Positions 35,181 through 48,718 of a DNA stretch of 64,000 nt are shown here, one piece after another (the first letter of the stretch is position 1; every line of letters starts with the position of its first letter). Below the pieces are notes generated by a model. That model did no database searches, was not told the DNA's origin, and saw only the letters and a program-made list of their open reading frames with translations. The translations under genes and the position numbers were made by a program. Location: the NCBI GenBank assembly GCA_033439265.1, contig JAVTVX010000015.1, positions 25,473,947 to 25,537,946 on the forward strand, given 5' to 3'. The DNA comes from Dillenia suffruticosa. Its lineage: Eukaryota; Streptophyta; Magnoliopsida; Dilleniales; Dilleniaceae.

Positions 35181-38100
35181 AGAGACCTTACTAGCGGGAT
35201 GTCTTGAGAAGCACGAAAGCAAATTGATTGGTTAGCACAACAAAGCAAAGGGCCACAAGGGTTTTACCTGACTATTCACAGAATGAGATGTGTTCATTTG
35301 ATTGAGCATTAACCTTCGTTGATAATAGATACGCAGATTTTTGGAGTTCCACGTTTGGGGTACGGCCGAGCTGTCTAGATGATCAAGGCGATAAGTGTCT
35401 AGGTGAACTTTTGATCATATTTGATAAGGACCTTCCTAATTGGGCACAAGCTTGCCCCATGGTTGGGGTTGACTGGTAGCTTCCACCTTCCTTAGTACCA
35501 AGTCGCTTGTTTGAATGTTCTCGTTTTGACCAGTTGGTTGTAGTACCTTACCATCTACTATTGATAAGCAGCCATTCGGATAGATGCGGTTTCTCTTAAC
35601 TCAGGATGTAGGTCTAGATGTTTGCGTAATATGGATTCGTTTTGCCCTCCCTCGTATTGGTCTACCCCTAGTGAATTAACCCTAATCTCGACTAAGATGA
35701 CTACCTCGTAACCATATGTTAGGCTGAACAGTGTCTCCCCCATTGCCTGTCGGGGTATCATTCAATAAGCCTAGAGGATACTGTAGAGTTCATTTACCCA
35801 TCGGCTTTTAACCTCTTCTAATGTAGCTTTTAGCTCTTATAGGATCGTTCGATTGGTTATTTCTGCAAGACCATTGGTTTGTAGTTAGACGACATAAGTG
35901 AAGCAATGTTGGATTTCCAACTTATTGCAGAAGTCTTGGAAGCTCCTGTCGGCGAACTGCTTGCCATTGTCCATGATAATGTTGAACCTAATGATGATGG
36001 ATGTCCATATGAAGTATTATATCTTGTTGGTGGTGATCTAAGCTAATGGTTTGGCTTCCACCCACTTTGTAAAAAGTTTACGAGCATGATTAAGAACTTT
36101 CGCTGTCCGGTTGCTGGGAGGAGCGGTCCTAAAATGTCCATTCCCCATTGGGTGAATGGCCATGGATTGGCTATCGGGGAGAGCTCATGGAGGGTTATCG
36201 TGGCACCGATGAGAAGTGCTAACGTATGTCGTATCTTTTAACATAGTCGCCCGTATCAGTTTTCATGGTTGGCTAGTAGTACCCTTGTCAAAGTGTTTTA
36301 TTTGCCAAATTTTGGGTACCTAAATGATTGTTGCAAATCCTCTTGTGGATTTCTTTGAGGGCGTAGTCCCCTTGTTCAGGTGTTAGGCACTTCAGATATG
36401 GATAGGTATTGGATTTCTTGGATTTCTTGTGCTTCAAGTAGGCTTCTATGAGATCTTTCCATCTTGGTGAGCTACTCATTGACAATAGCTATTCGATCTC
36501 TTCAATGCTAGGGCATGGTAGGCTCTCTATGTAGGCAATGTGGCTGGTGGTCACTAAGTTAGAGTTAGCTAATTTCAAGAGTGTATTGGCTCATGCGTTC
36601 ACGGATTGAGGGATCTGTTGTATGTCTATTTTGTCAAATGTATCTATTGCGATACATGCTTTGCCATCATTGATTCTCTGGTTTTGTAGACCTCTATGAT
36701 TTACTTATCGACCAACTGACTGTCAGTAAAAACCCATAGGCTTCGGGCCCCTAGTAATGCTGCAATCCACAACCCGATCAGGAGGGCTTCGTATTCAGCT
36801 TGGTTGTTGGTTGCCCGAAAGTCAAAACGGAGGGTATACTCAGCTTTAAAATTATCTGGGCTTACTAGAATGAGTTCAACTCCACTTCCCAAAGAATTGG
36901 ATGACTTGTCAACATGGAGGTCTGCTCGGGTTATGAGCATTCTTCTTTGTCATTGGCAAGGGGTTGCTCGATGGATGTCGGTAATGTGCACTCGATGATA
37001 AAGTCTGTGAGGGTTTAGCCTTTGATAACTGGTCTCGGTTGATATTCAATGTCGAACTCACCGATGCTTCACTTAATGAGTCAACCTGAGATATCCCTCT
37101 TCTATAAGATCTGTTTTAAGGGTTGGTTGGTTAGTACCATGATGGTATGGGCTTGGATGTAAGGCTAGAGAAGCCTGGTAGTGATTACCAAGGCAAAATC
37201 TATCTTCTAGATGGGTCTGTAGTTCACTTCGAACTCATAGAGCAATAGCTGACATAGTATATCGACTTTTGTACGGTGGATTCCTGCCTCGCAAGGATAA
37301 AATAGAGTACATGGTCATAAATAGAAAGGTAAAGGTATAGTTTCTCACCAGAGACTGGTCGGGAGAGGAGGGGGCAACATGAGATGCTCTGTTGAGTCTT
37401 TCAACTGTGGCCTTTCACTCAGGCATCCACGTGAACTTCTGAGACTTCTTTAGGGTGTCGTAGAAAGATTTATACTTTTCCCCTACTTTTGACATGAATC
37501 AGTTTAGGGCTACAATCTTGCCCGTGAGACGTTGCATGTCTTTTACTCTTCTCGGTGGTGTCATATCTAATATGGCTTGAATTTTCTCTAGCTTCGCTTC
37601 AATCCCCCTGTGGGTAATTGGAAAGCCCAAGAACTTCCTAGATGTGATCCTGAAGGTGCACTTCACAGGGTTCAACCTCATGTTTTATCATTCTAACATC
37701 TGGAATGTCTCCTTTAGGTCTGTGATGTGGTTGTCAGTATTAGAGCTTTTGACGAGCATGTCATCGACATAGACCTCCACATTTCTATCAAGTTGTTCAT
37801 TGAAGACCTTATTGACCAGGTATTGAAAGGTTGCCCCGACGTTCTTGAGGCCAAATGGTATGACTTTGTAATAATAGGTACGAAATTCCATAATGAAACT
37901 AGTTTTTTTCTCGTCTTTGGAGGCCATACATATTTTGCTTGACGGGCTTGTGACTGGCGTTCATAGTTAGTTTGTGGACTATGACCGAAGAATGAATGCC
38001 TGGTATATTTTCGGGGGACCATGCGAAGACTTTGGAATGACGTCGCAAACAATTCACAATTGCCTTTTGAAGGGACATTGGTAAGTGGGCACCGACCTGA

Positions 38101-38766
38101 ACGGTCTGACTAGGTGTATTGGTGATGGGAACCTCGATTACCTCCTCTCCGGGTTGAGATTTTGACTGTTGCTCAGCATCATCCCAGAGTTTCATAGTGT
38201 CTATTGCTAATTCTCCTCCCGCTAAGGGGATGTTCAATGGATCGAGGTTGTCGCGAAGCATCGCAATCCCCCGGCGTTCTGAATTTGACCTTCATGTGTC
38301 TAGTACTCAATAATGCTTCAAGGCCATTCAGTTCGAAATGGCCAAGGATGGCATTGTAAGGGAACTGAAGTTTTACCACGCGGAAAGTGGTTCTAGCCAC
38401 AGCATAATAAGGAGGGGTTTTTAGTGATACAACGAGCAAGATAAGGCCTTTTGGCTGTATACATTCACCAACGAGCCCTATAATGGACTGATCGGAAGGT
38501 TGAAGTTGAGATGGGACAAAAACCATCTGTAGAAATGCGCCCCAGAAGAGGATGTCACGCTCTCCTTCTTGATCCATGAAAGTTTTCTTAACGAGATAAG
38601 AGTTAGTCCTTGCTATGATAATTAACGGATCGTTTCGGTAGGTACTAACCCCCGTCAGATCATCATCATCATCAAAACCAATTGTTGGCCTCATTTTCTT
38701 GATTGATGTCATGATGGAGAGAAGAAAATGGCAATAGGGGTTAATCGGATCAGGAGATCAATTTGT

Positions 38767-38787
38767 TTCCCACAGACGGTGCCAATG
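38767..38787 (-). other. Tat1 primer-binding site
   Basis: On the minus strand ATTGGCACCGTCTGTGGGAA follows the 5' LTR. This is the usual Tat/Athila-type site (TTGGCGCCGTCTGTGGGAA) with a small difference. Confidence 0.85.
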
Positions 38788-39470
38788 TGTTGGAGATGAG
38801 TTTGGCTCTACAGATGATGTTTTTGCTAACTCGAATGGGATGACTTGACGGTATGGTGATCTCAAATGATAAGACCTACGAAAAGACTGTTGGAGGGTGC
38901 TCTAGCGGGAGAGGTTCCGATACTCAAGTTAGAGAGTAATTTTTGAAGGGAAAGAAATAGACTGATATCGAAAGAGAGAGAGAGTTCGAGGACCTTGTAT
39001 GCTTATGTGCTTTTTGTAGGTTCAGAGGACTTACTTGGATGGTAGGCATATTGAAACTTATATATCTTTTATTTGTAAGCGTCGTGTGCATGTGGGGTGA
39101 TAAAACCTTAGTTTCCTTATGAGAGTATCCTAAGATTTTGGGAGATTAGAGCATAGTACTCTCAAAGATTATGAAATCTTACCCGTTTAGAAAGTCCAAA
39201 TCGTCATAGAAATTTTTTTCCTTATTGACTACGATTGTAGATCTCTTTTCCATTTTTATGAGATTCTCTACGTCTTTTTAGGGAAGTGAATATCTTTAGC
39301 AAATTGGGTGACTTATATCAAGTGCCAAGGAGGCCCAGGGACTGATCGGTCGAGGTGCCAAACAATCGGTTATCACAAAGGGTAATTGATCGGTAAGTAT
39401 CAATGGGATCTGTTGTCATTCGTGGGCCTGACAAGTATAGGCCCCACACGATTTAGGTTTTGAACCATTA
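38788..39470 (-). repeat. Tat1 5' LTR (right copy)
   Basis: 683 bp, bordered on its inner side by the primer-binding site and on its outer side by the target duplication GGAAG. Confidence 0.9.
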
Positions 39471-39475
39471 GGAAG

Positions 39476-39839
39476 TAAAAGAGATGTTGAGATTTTGGGT
39501 TCAAAAAATAGAAAGTCATCCAATGGGGTATATAAAAGAATGGCTTGTGCAACGACGTTCACATACTATTATTTATTTATTTATTTTGCTTTCAAGGTAC
39601 TTATGTAGCTATTTTTTCAATTCAATAAAGTTTTAATTTTTCAATTCCTTCATAGTCATTGTTCATTATATCCTATCATCATTGACAACCCATAATCGAG
39701 TAGCACAGTTTCTTGCTCCATATGTGTTGCCCGACCAAAAAATAGGGAATTGTCAATGTTGCCTAATTAATCTTAATCAACATTAACTTTTTGGCATGCC
39801 CTTTGGGACTCTACTTTATAACTCTTGACAAAGGTTTAT
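39476..39839. other. Spacer between Tat1 and the next Gypsy remnant
   Basis: AT-rich. It contains tattatttatttatttatttt near 39568 and an aataaagttttaatttt segment near 39624, which looks like a promoter/poly(A)-type LTR region of the neighbouring remnant. I could not place an LTR border. Confidence 0.35.
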
Positions 39840-42800
39840 ACTTCCATAACCAAGGAATAGTACTGATAGAAGCGAAAAAAGTTAGCAAATTTCACCCTAC
39901 CAAAATTAGCATCTTATTATGCTTGTCGGTAGTCCTCATGGGAGTGATCTGTTAGTTTGGCATTTGGTCAATATGGTCTACCCAATGATCCAATATGAAT
40001 TTGCGAGCGCATAGGAGAAAGGTGTCAACTGGACAACTAGTGAATGTAATCAAGTCCCAACCTAGGACACCCAAACCACTGAGCAAGATCCCTATGCAAG
40101 GGGGCACTATGGCCAGAATTGGTCAACTGTTCAAACCACTAGGATGTAGTATAGCAAACCAATGGTTTTAATTTTGTAACCCTGGTTTAGGAGTTTTGCC
40201 TGCTGGGGAAATATACATTGAATCGTTACACTATCATGGCCAGTAAGATTGGTACCTCCTGCCTTCTTAGGGATCTATACCCTATAGGTCATATCTGAAC
40301 AATGATAACATATTACTTAAACCCTTTAATCGATGCGCACATACTCTAGAGCACTACATATCCCTCACGTCCCATCGACACTCAACAAAGACCCTCCATG
40401 CCCAAAGCCCCTGGCTAACTGATGTTATCCAAGGGCCACTAAGGTGCATCGATCCACAAATGCCTTAAGTGATAAATTTGGTGCCTTAGCTAATGATAAA
40501 GCCATTTATTAATCCTAAATTGATTGTTGATACTTTGAGAAGGCACTTCGACATCTAACTCACTCCTTTAAATCAACTACTTTGTAGGAAGTCATATCCT
40601 GAATGAATCAACCATGCCATGCCATTGCTGAAAGGCTACAAACTCTCAGATTTTTCTACTTTCACGGGCTGTGACTTGAAGATTACCATTGAGCATATAC
40701 CAAATTCACCTTATGGTGTAGAGAATTTGGGCAAAATAACTAATACAAGGCTCAATTATTTTATTGTCAGTCGTTGATTTTACTTTTGCCTGATATTCTA
40801 TTTTGCCCCCGAATTCTATTCAAAGTTGGGTAGATATGGAGAGGTTGTATCATGACAGATTTCATCAACCACACACCAAAGTCTCTTTGGTTGATTTAAT
40901 AAGTTTGAAGCATCAGTTCAATGAGCTAGTTCCAAAATTTTCAAAGTTGTTATGAAACTCAAATTGATACAAGGTAACCCACCCAAAATCTTAGTATTTG
41001 TCCATAGTTGTTGAAACACATGATTCCATTTCTTAAGAACATGTTGTTTGGTGTAGAGTACCCCAATCTTACTTTGCTCATTGTACAAGTAGTGCGCATC
41101 AAATGCCACATTAAAGAAAAGCAATTGAGACGAAACCTAAAGGAGAAAGGGTAAGTTTAATTTTCCATTGTTAAATATCTAGAGATCGAGGATGCATTGA
41201 CCAAAGAAGAAAAGCAAGTAAAGTTTTGGATTGTCAGAATAATTTGGGGAAATCCATACACTTACCTAGTTCTCAAGCCTTTCGAGGGAAAATTTTGGTA
41301 AATCATGAAGTCAGGAAAGGTTTTTGACTCGACATATCAAAGGCTAATCAGTTATTCAACCACTTGTTAAAGGACAAGTAAATCAAACTATTATATGCAT
41401 AAAAATCTATACTGCCAAGGAGTAAAAGGTACGAAGTACTGTAAATGGCACCACTCTTATAGTTATACTACTATCAATTGTTTGGCATTCTAAAACACAG
41501 TTCAAAAGGCAATCCAAAAAGGGAGGCTCAAGTTACCCAAGATGGCTCCAGAGTTGGCCACTGGCAAAGACTAATTCCCAAATATTACAGCTAATATGGT
41601 TTCATTTAGTAAATTAGTGACAGGTTAATATCAGTAAGCACCTGAAACAAGATTACAATGGTGCCCAAGAGACCCTCCACTTGTATATAGCCAAGTTGGG
41701 GCCACCATTAAAAGCAAGGTAGATCTAAGTAGTCTGTATTTCAAAGGCTCGACATTAGGCCACAAAATACGAAACAAGCCCTCAAAAGAAGGTCCATCTT
41801 TGCTAGGATTCGGGCTCTCAAATTGGAGGTACAAGCAATGCCCAAGAGGTAGAAGGAGGTGGTCAAGTTTACAATTCGGGATGGTGCATCGACCCTCAGG
41901 ATTACATTCCTTGATAATGTACAAGTCAAATGTAGGACGATGCTAAGGCCTAAGGGTGATTTAGTCAAAGGAAAAAGGTAGCTTAGAAAATCAATATGGT
42001 TTGACTTGCACTTATAATAGGTAAAGAAAGAAGCAACGGGCAGCCAAGTGGAAAGCATCATACATCCTAGCAAATTTTGAAACATGCAAAGGAAGTCCAA
42101 AAGGAAACACCGACAAGTCTTCTTGTTAAAAGATCAACTAAGGGTATCGATGAATTTCTTTCAGGTTCAAAAGTTTAGTTTGCTAAAGTGAGATTCTTTC
42201 AATAATAATTTCTCACTGAAGATTCAGTGCTAATGCTTCATGAGGATGTCCTTATAGGAAGAGGAGCATGCATGACTTGTGAATTTCATGGTATTTTTTA
42301 TGAACACATAGAGGATATGATAAAGCATCTCTTGCCTCTGTATGTTAGAGCCAATATGGGAGGAAAGGGTGCTTGTTGATGGATGAGTGGCTTTGAACTT
42401 CATGCTTATGATAACATTGAAGAAGTTGGGGAAGTCAAAGTTTAACCTAATCGGCACTAACATTAAGGTGACAAATTTTAACAAAAGGAGTGGTACATGT
42501 CGTAAGGGTCTTGGTCGCAAACATGACTATTGGGAGTCGGATAAGGACTTTGACATATTTCATAGTAGATGCAAAGCTAACATACAGCATTTTGTTAGGT
42601 GCAACTCAATTCACTAGAGCAAGTGCGTGCTTTGGACACTCCACAAGTAACTCACGTTTTAGAATGAAGACAAAGTTGAAGTATTGTTTGCCGATCCAAC
42701 CCCATTTGTCACAGACATAAGCACTGTTAAATCAAAGCTACAATACCAAAACTGGCTGAAGATTAAATGTGAAAAGGCAAATTCAGTGGCAATTGTTGAA

Positions 42801-42900
42801 GATAAAGGAGACTAGGCTATTCTAATTTTGAACAATGATGTTGAAATCAAAATTTGGTAGTGGTTGAGCGCGTGCTGATGACTACAAAGTCAAAGAGGTT
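39840..42900 (+). mobile_element. Remnant of a Ty3/Gypsy element: gag and protease parts
   Basis: Plus-strand translation shows a Gypsy gag core near 40810-40930 (SWVDMERLYHDRF, VSLVDLISLKHQFNE), a zinc-knuckle-like CKWHHSYSYTTINC near 41437-41480, and an aspartic-protease region near 42335-42650 (LPLYVRANMGGK, later HAYDNIEEVGE). Minus-strand open frames in this stretch are shadows. No LTR pair was found. It is badly broken, with many interruptions, and looks older than Tat1 and Tat2. Tat2 begins just beyond its right end, so the remnant may be part of the target of that insertion. Its lineage within Gypsy is not decided. Confidence 0.7.
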
Positions 42901-43090
42901 GGAGACTAAGGCAGTGGAGATAGACACAATGAATGGAAGGGAGATTGTGGATAAAAAAAAAGAAAACAAAACATAGAAGTCAAAGACTTGTAGATGCTAA
43001 AAATCAAAGACCGATGGCAATCGAAAATTGAAATCATTATAGATTGAGGTGGTGGAATGGTGAACATGCAAAGAAAATAGTGTTAGGTTG

Positions 43091-43789
43091 TGATGTTACA
43101 TGGTCTGAGAGCCTAAGAACGTATGACATAGGCCCAAGACCCAACAGACAAAATATGTTAAAGACTCACCTAAGCGCATCATTTACATGGGATGCGTTCT
43201 TCCTTCTTGGCGCCTAACAACCAGGGCCTTCCCGGTAGTTACGTGATTGGCTCCTACACCTCCTTGGTATTCATCATTCGGTTAACATTGGAGTAATATT
43301 CACATTTCTATAAAACATAAGAGTGACATATCGTAATAAGGAAGGAAACTTATAAATCCCAATCTATAGGGATAGCAATCCCTTCATAAATTGAAATCTT
43401 CTCTAATAGGAAAGACTCTGGATCTCTTACGATTTTGCTGAATACCCAAAATCTTGGGACATCTCTAGAAGGAAACTAGGGTTTTGGTACCTTGGAATCG
43501 TATAAGACTTACATAGGTAAACTATATATACATCATGAACCCTGTCGGCTAGGTAAGTCCTTTTTTTTCCCTGACTTTACACATAGTACACCATAGCAGA
43601 ATAGAGCACTCTTTCAGTCTGTTTCTCTCTTTTTGAAAACTGCTCTCTAATTTAAGCGTTGGAGTTTTTTTCGTCGGAGCACCCTTCGGTGATCTTTTGC
43701 AGATCCAATTGATCAAGATCGACAGATAGCTATTCAATGTATTTGAGTCAGCAAAGCCATTATCTGTGGAGCAAAATCCACCTCCAACA
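43091..43789 (+). repeat. Tat2 5' LTR
   Basis: Begins TGATGTTACATGGTC and ends CCTCCAACA. It aligns over its full 699 bp with 61330-62028. It contains a tata-rich promoter-like segment (actatatatacatcatgaac, about 43522). Confidence 0.92.
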
Positions 43790-43812
43790 GATTGGTACCG
43801 TTTGTAGGAATA
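43790..43812 (+). other. Tat2 primer-binding site
   Basis: GATTGGTACCGTTTGTAGGAA immediately follows the 5' LTR. It is a decayed form of the same Tat-type site as in Tat1 and Tat3. Confidence 0.8.
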
Positions 43813-46800
43813 GATTGATTTCCTGAGCTCTTACAACAATTCTTTGTTACCATCATGGCATCAACCAAGAGAAAAAGGCCAGTTATTAGTTTTGAAGTTA
43901 ACGATCTAATAGGAGTTGACACAAACCGAGACGATCCGTAGATCATCACCATAGGAATAGGCTCTTATCTCGTTAAAGAACTTTCATTGATCAAGGAGTA
44001 GAACAAAATGTCATTCTCTTGGGATGCCTTCCAACGGATGGGTTTTGACTTGTCACATCTCCAACCCTCTAATAGACCCACAAAAGGGTTCGTGGATGAA
44101 CATATACATTCCGTAGGTACCATCTCGCTCTTCGTAACTCTAGGGATGCCTCCTTACCACACTACCACTAGGACCACCTTCCATGTGGTAAAACTCCCTT
44201 CCCCCTATAATGCAATCTTAGGTTATCCTAGTTTGGATGGTCTCGAAGCACTACTGAGTATGAAGTACATGAAAATTAAATTCAAAACACCCATGGGGGT
44301 GGCAACACTTCATGGTGATGTCAATTCGCCGATTACTCCCAATGTCAAAGGAGGAAAAGAAGTCTTTTCAACAGATACGCTCGAGCTTAGAGATGCTGCT
44401 CAGCACTAGTCTAAATCCTAGCTTGGGGAGGAAGTACTTGAAGTTTCCATTACAAATATACCCAATCAAATAGTTCAAGTTAGCACGCACCCACCGATGC
44501 CCTTTTGAAATTCAATTGTGGACAATCTTAAACAACACTCTAAAGTTTTTGCATGGTCCTCAGAGGATATGCCAAGTATTCACCCATCGGTTGTAGTCCA
44601 TAAGTTAACTGTAGACGCCAACCGTAAACCTGTTAAGCAAAAGAAAAGGGTATTCATGCTAGAATATAAGCGCGCAATATAGAAGGAAGCCCAGAAACTC
44701 CTAACGGCAGGATTCATCCGTAAAGTGGTTATTTAGAATGGTTGGCCAATGTAATTATGGTAAAAAAGGCCAACGGTAAGTAGAGGATCGGTATAGACTT
44801 CACCAAGCTAAAAAAGGCATGCTTTAAGGACAACTATCTGCTCCCCAATATCGACAAGTTGGTATATAACTTATTACATCATTAGCTCTTAAGTTTCATA
44901 GATGCATACTCCAACTACAACTAGATATGCATAGCCCCCAAAAATGAGGAAAAACTAGTTTTATTACCGAGTTCGACATTTTATTGTTACAAGGTGATGC
45001 CGTTCCACCTAAAAAACACTGGCACAACATTTCAACAGTTGGTCAACAAAGTTTTTAGCTTGCAGTTTGGCAGAAAGGTGGAGGCCTATGTCTACGACAT
45101 GTTAGTCAAAATACTAAGGTAAAAAATCATGTTACAGATTTGGATAAAACATTCTAGATGTTAGAACGTTATAACATGAGGCTGAATCCAACCAATTGCA
45201 CCTTTGGAATCACTTTTGGGAAGTTCCTAGGTTTTCTAATTACCAACCATAGAATCAAAGCAAATCCGGAGAAGATACAAGCCATATTGGGCATGGTATC
45301 ATTGAGGTTTGTGAAACAGATGCAGTGCCTCATAGGCAGGATTGTAGCTCTAAATCGGTTTATGTTAAAAGTAGAGAAGTATAAGCCCTTCTACGATACT
45401 CTAAAGAAGTCCCAAAAGTTTGCGTGGACACCAGAATGCTGGCACTGTTCGAACGACTTAAAGAATATCTCATGTCACCTTTACTCCTTTTTCAACTTGC
45501 CCTTAGTGAGAAACTCTATCTTTATCTCTCTATCTTCAACTGAGCACTTTGCTTTGTCCTTGTGAGGTTGGAGTCCACTATACAAAGGCTAGTATGTTAC
45601 GTCAGTTGGATACTTCAAGAGTTTGAAATCAATTACGGACCCATCGAGAAGATGACATTCATCCTAGTCATAACAGCCCGATGCCTTGGTCCTTATTTCC
45701 AAGCTCATACCATTGTGGTATTGACTAATGGGCCTTAGAATCAGACCTTACAAGAGAAAGATAATTCAGGTTGACTCATTAAATGGAGCATCAAGCTAGG
45801 TCAGTTCAACATCGAGTACTAATTAAGACTAGCAATTAAAGGCCAAATCCTCACTGACTTCGTCCAGAATGTTCACTCCCACTGCTCATCGAGCTAACTT
45901 TAACCAATGACCAAGAAGAATGCTCGTCATCTGAATAGACCCTCCACATAGATGGATCATCAAATTCATTGGAAAATGGAGCCGAATTCATTCTCGTGGG
46001 ATATAAATATTTTCAAACCTGAATACACCCTCCATTTTGACTTCTGGGCTACAAACAACCAGGCTTAGTATGAAGCCTTTCTAATAGGAATGTAGATATC
46101 ACTGGGGACCCAAAACATATAGGTCTTCATCGATAGTCAGTTGATCGTCAAGTAAATTAAAGGGATCTATGAGACTAAGGATCTAATAATGGCAAAAGTA
46201 TTTTGACCAATGTGTGGGAGATAGTAGGCAAGTTCGACAAAGTGGATATACAATAGATCCTCCAATTAGAGAATGCACGAGCCGACACCCTTTCAAAACT
46301 AGGTTACTTTAATTCAGTAGTGACCGGTTGAACGGTCTACATAGAGAGTCTATCATACCTGAGCATTGATAAGCCTGAACAAATCCTATCTGCGGATAGT
46401 ACACCAAGCTGGAAAGGTCCAATAGAGGCCTATTTGAAGCACGAACAACTACCGGGCTCTTTAGCCAAAGTTGCCAAGCTAAAGCGTAAGGCTGCCCGTT
46501 ATGCCATCATCAACCTATACCTCTGTAAAAAGTCCTATACTCATCCATACATGAAGTGCTCATCCATACCTGAAATGGTTGACACTCAAGCAACAGAACT
46601 ACGTACTCATAGAAATCAATAAGGGAATATGCAGTAATCACTTAGGCACCCAAAACCTAGCAAACAAAGCTCTTCTGCAAGGATACTACTAGCCCACCAT
46701 GAAGACTGATGCAGATGACTATGTCAAAAGGTTTGATAAGTGTCAATATTTCTCATCGGTATTTCAATAACCCTTCACCTAGCTTAACCCAATAGCAAAC

Positions 46801-47845
46801 CCATGGCCGTTTGCACAATAGGGGATGGACATCCTTGGGCCAGTCCCACCGGTTATTGGGTTGCGGAATTTCTTGATCGTGGCCATCAATTATTTCACCA
46901 AGTGAATAGAAGCCAAACTATTAGCCCAGATTACCATGGACAAAATGTAAAATTTCATGTGGTGTCCATTATTACCAAGTTTGGCGTACCCCATGTCTTT
47001 ATTACTGACAATGACAAACAATTTAACAACAAAAGCTTTCAATACTTCTACAGTAGGTTGGAAATTCAATACCATTTCACCTTCATCGCATATCCTTAGA
47101 CTCATGGCCTCGCCAAAGTGACGAATCGGATAATCCTACAAGGGCTGAAAGCAGCGCTAGATGAAGTCAAAAGCCATTGGGTAGAGGAGGTCTACATTAT
47201 TATCTAGGCCTATATGACAACACCCCGAAAGGCGATCAGAGAGACAGCATTCTGTCTAACATACAACTACGAAGCAGCTATACTCATGGAAATTGGCATC
47301 CACTTGCTTTGAGTAGATCAATATAAGCCTGAGCAGAATGAGCCAGCATTGCGTGAATGATTAGATTTCTCCTCGAGCTACAAGAAGCTGCATCTGTTCG
47401 AATAGTAGCTTATTAACAACAGATAGAGCGATACTACAACATGAGGGTGAGGGCTAGAATGTTTGAGTCTGGTAATCTGGTGTTAAGGAAAGTAGAGGCC
47501 ATGGGATAGCCTCAATTGGGTGGAAAGCTAGCGCATAATTGGGAAGGGCCTTATCAAGTATGCTAAGAAGTTTGACCAGGAACATATTACCTCAATCGCC
47601 AGGATGGCTAGATCATGCCTAAGACTTAGAATTCTGAGAACTACGCATCTACTATCAGTAATAACCGCTACTTCCTCATGAAAAATCACCTAGTTTCAAC
47701 CAAATAGTCAGGTAAAACCACTATGGTCCTTTAACCCATCTATGGACTGATATCTTGTTCTATGGTAAAATCACCTAGTTTCAACCAAACAATTAGGTAA
47801 AATCACCTAGTTTCTACCTAATCGTAATAATTTATGCATCGAATT

Positions 47846-48143
47846 AACATATTATGTCATCAATCCGGGTTGTATTTTCCAAACACGGCCTACTCTCTTA
47901 TTGGATCCCTTTCTCGAATGAACATAGCATGTCATCAATATGAGATATATCTCTCAGACAGTTAGACATGGCACGCTCTCTTGTTAGATCCCACTATCGA
48001 ACGAACGTAGCATGTCATCAATATGAGATATATCTCTCAGATAGGTAGACATGACCCACTCTCTCATTAGGTCCCTCTATTAAACAAACGTAGCGTGTCA
48101 TTAATATGGGATGTATTTCCCATATGAGTAGACATGGCTTGAG
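47846..48143 (+). repeat. Tandem repeats of 83 bp in the Tat2 region after integrase
   Basis: Four units with cores gtcatcaat at 47855, 47931, 48014 and gtcattaat at 48097, so the period is 83 bp apart from the first step of 76. Each has the order cgtagcatgtcatcaatatg, agatatatctctcaga, (g)taggtagacatg, ctctctcattaggtcc-like text. The unit is unrelated to the Tat1 unit. Confidence 0.92.
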
Positions 48144-48214
48144 CTTTTGACTAAAATTTTGTAACAAGTCAGCAAATGAAGAGTTTAGTTAAACGATTCG
48201 AATGTGTCGAGAAG

Positions 48215-48705
48215 TGTTGGTAAATAATGGCCAGGAAAGGGCTTTTATCAAATAGTAAAAGAGTTAAATTAATTTTGAATTTAAAATTAGGAGATAATGG
48301 GTAGTTACCCATTATCTTCAATCTCCCTAACTTCCCTCTCTATTATTGTATCCTACGTGAGTTGGTGAATATTGATTCTATTGTGAGAATTCAAGACCAT
48401 TATTCACAGAGGAGTAGAACGAGAAAAAGCACACATCTCTAGAGAGTTGATAGAAGGCCTAAAAGAAAATTCCGAGTAGGGAATTTTTTTGTGTCACTTT
48501 CGTCATCAGATTGAGGGTTAAGACGTTGTGACTTTGCGGTGATAATTCGTTTAATTTGAGTATCATCCCGACTACGAGATCATCAAGAAAGGCATCATGT
48601 TTCCCGAATTGTTTGCGATTATTCGTTGAGATATAACTGAAAATTTGATCTTTTAATTATTCCAAAAAATACCATGCTTCCACTTTGTGAAAATTAATTC
48701 TAACA
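48215..48705 (+). repeat. Copia 5' LTR
   Basis: TGTTGGTAAATAATGGCC to ATTCTAACA; it aligns with 59906-60397 along the whole length. Confidence 0.93.
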
Positions 48706-48706
48706 T

Positions 48707-48718
48707 TGGTATCAGAGC
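48707..48718 (+). other. Copia primer-binding site (initiator tRNA-Met)
   Basis: TGGTATCAGAGC lies one base after the 5' LTR. This is the complement of the 3' end of plant initiator tRNA-Met, the standard Copia primer. Confidence 0.93.

Larger units (their letters stand above)
32736..39470 (-). mobile_element. Tat1: Ty3/Gypsy (Tat lineage) LTR-retrotransposon fossil, both LTRs present
   Basis: 6735 bp with LTRs at 32736-33405 and 38788-39470, flanked by GCAAG / GGAAG (5-bp duplication, one mismatch). In minus orientation the order is 5' LTR, primer-binding site, short leader, aspartic protease (about 38712-38180), reverse transcriptase and RNase H (about 38050-37250), an additional archaeal-type RNase H (about 36940-36700), integrase (about 36480-35550), tandem repeats, polypurine tract, 3' LTR. 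The second RNase H places it in the Tat lineage. No gag is recognisable between primer site and protease, the same layout as Tat2. It is broken, with a dozen or more interruptions. LTR divergence is above 10% by eye, so the insertion is several million years old. Confidence 0.9.

Noticed and set aside
48707-48718. Possible tRNA-Met gene fragment
   Set aside because: It is the retrotransposon primer-binding site; no cloverleaf surrounds it.
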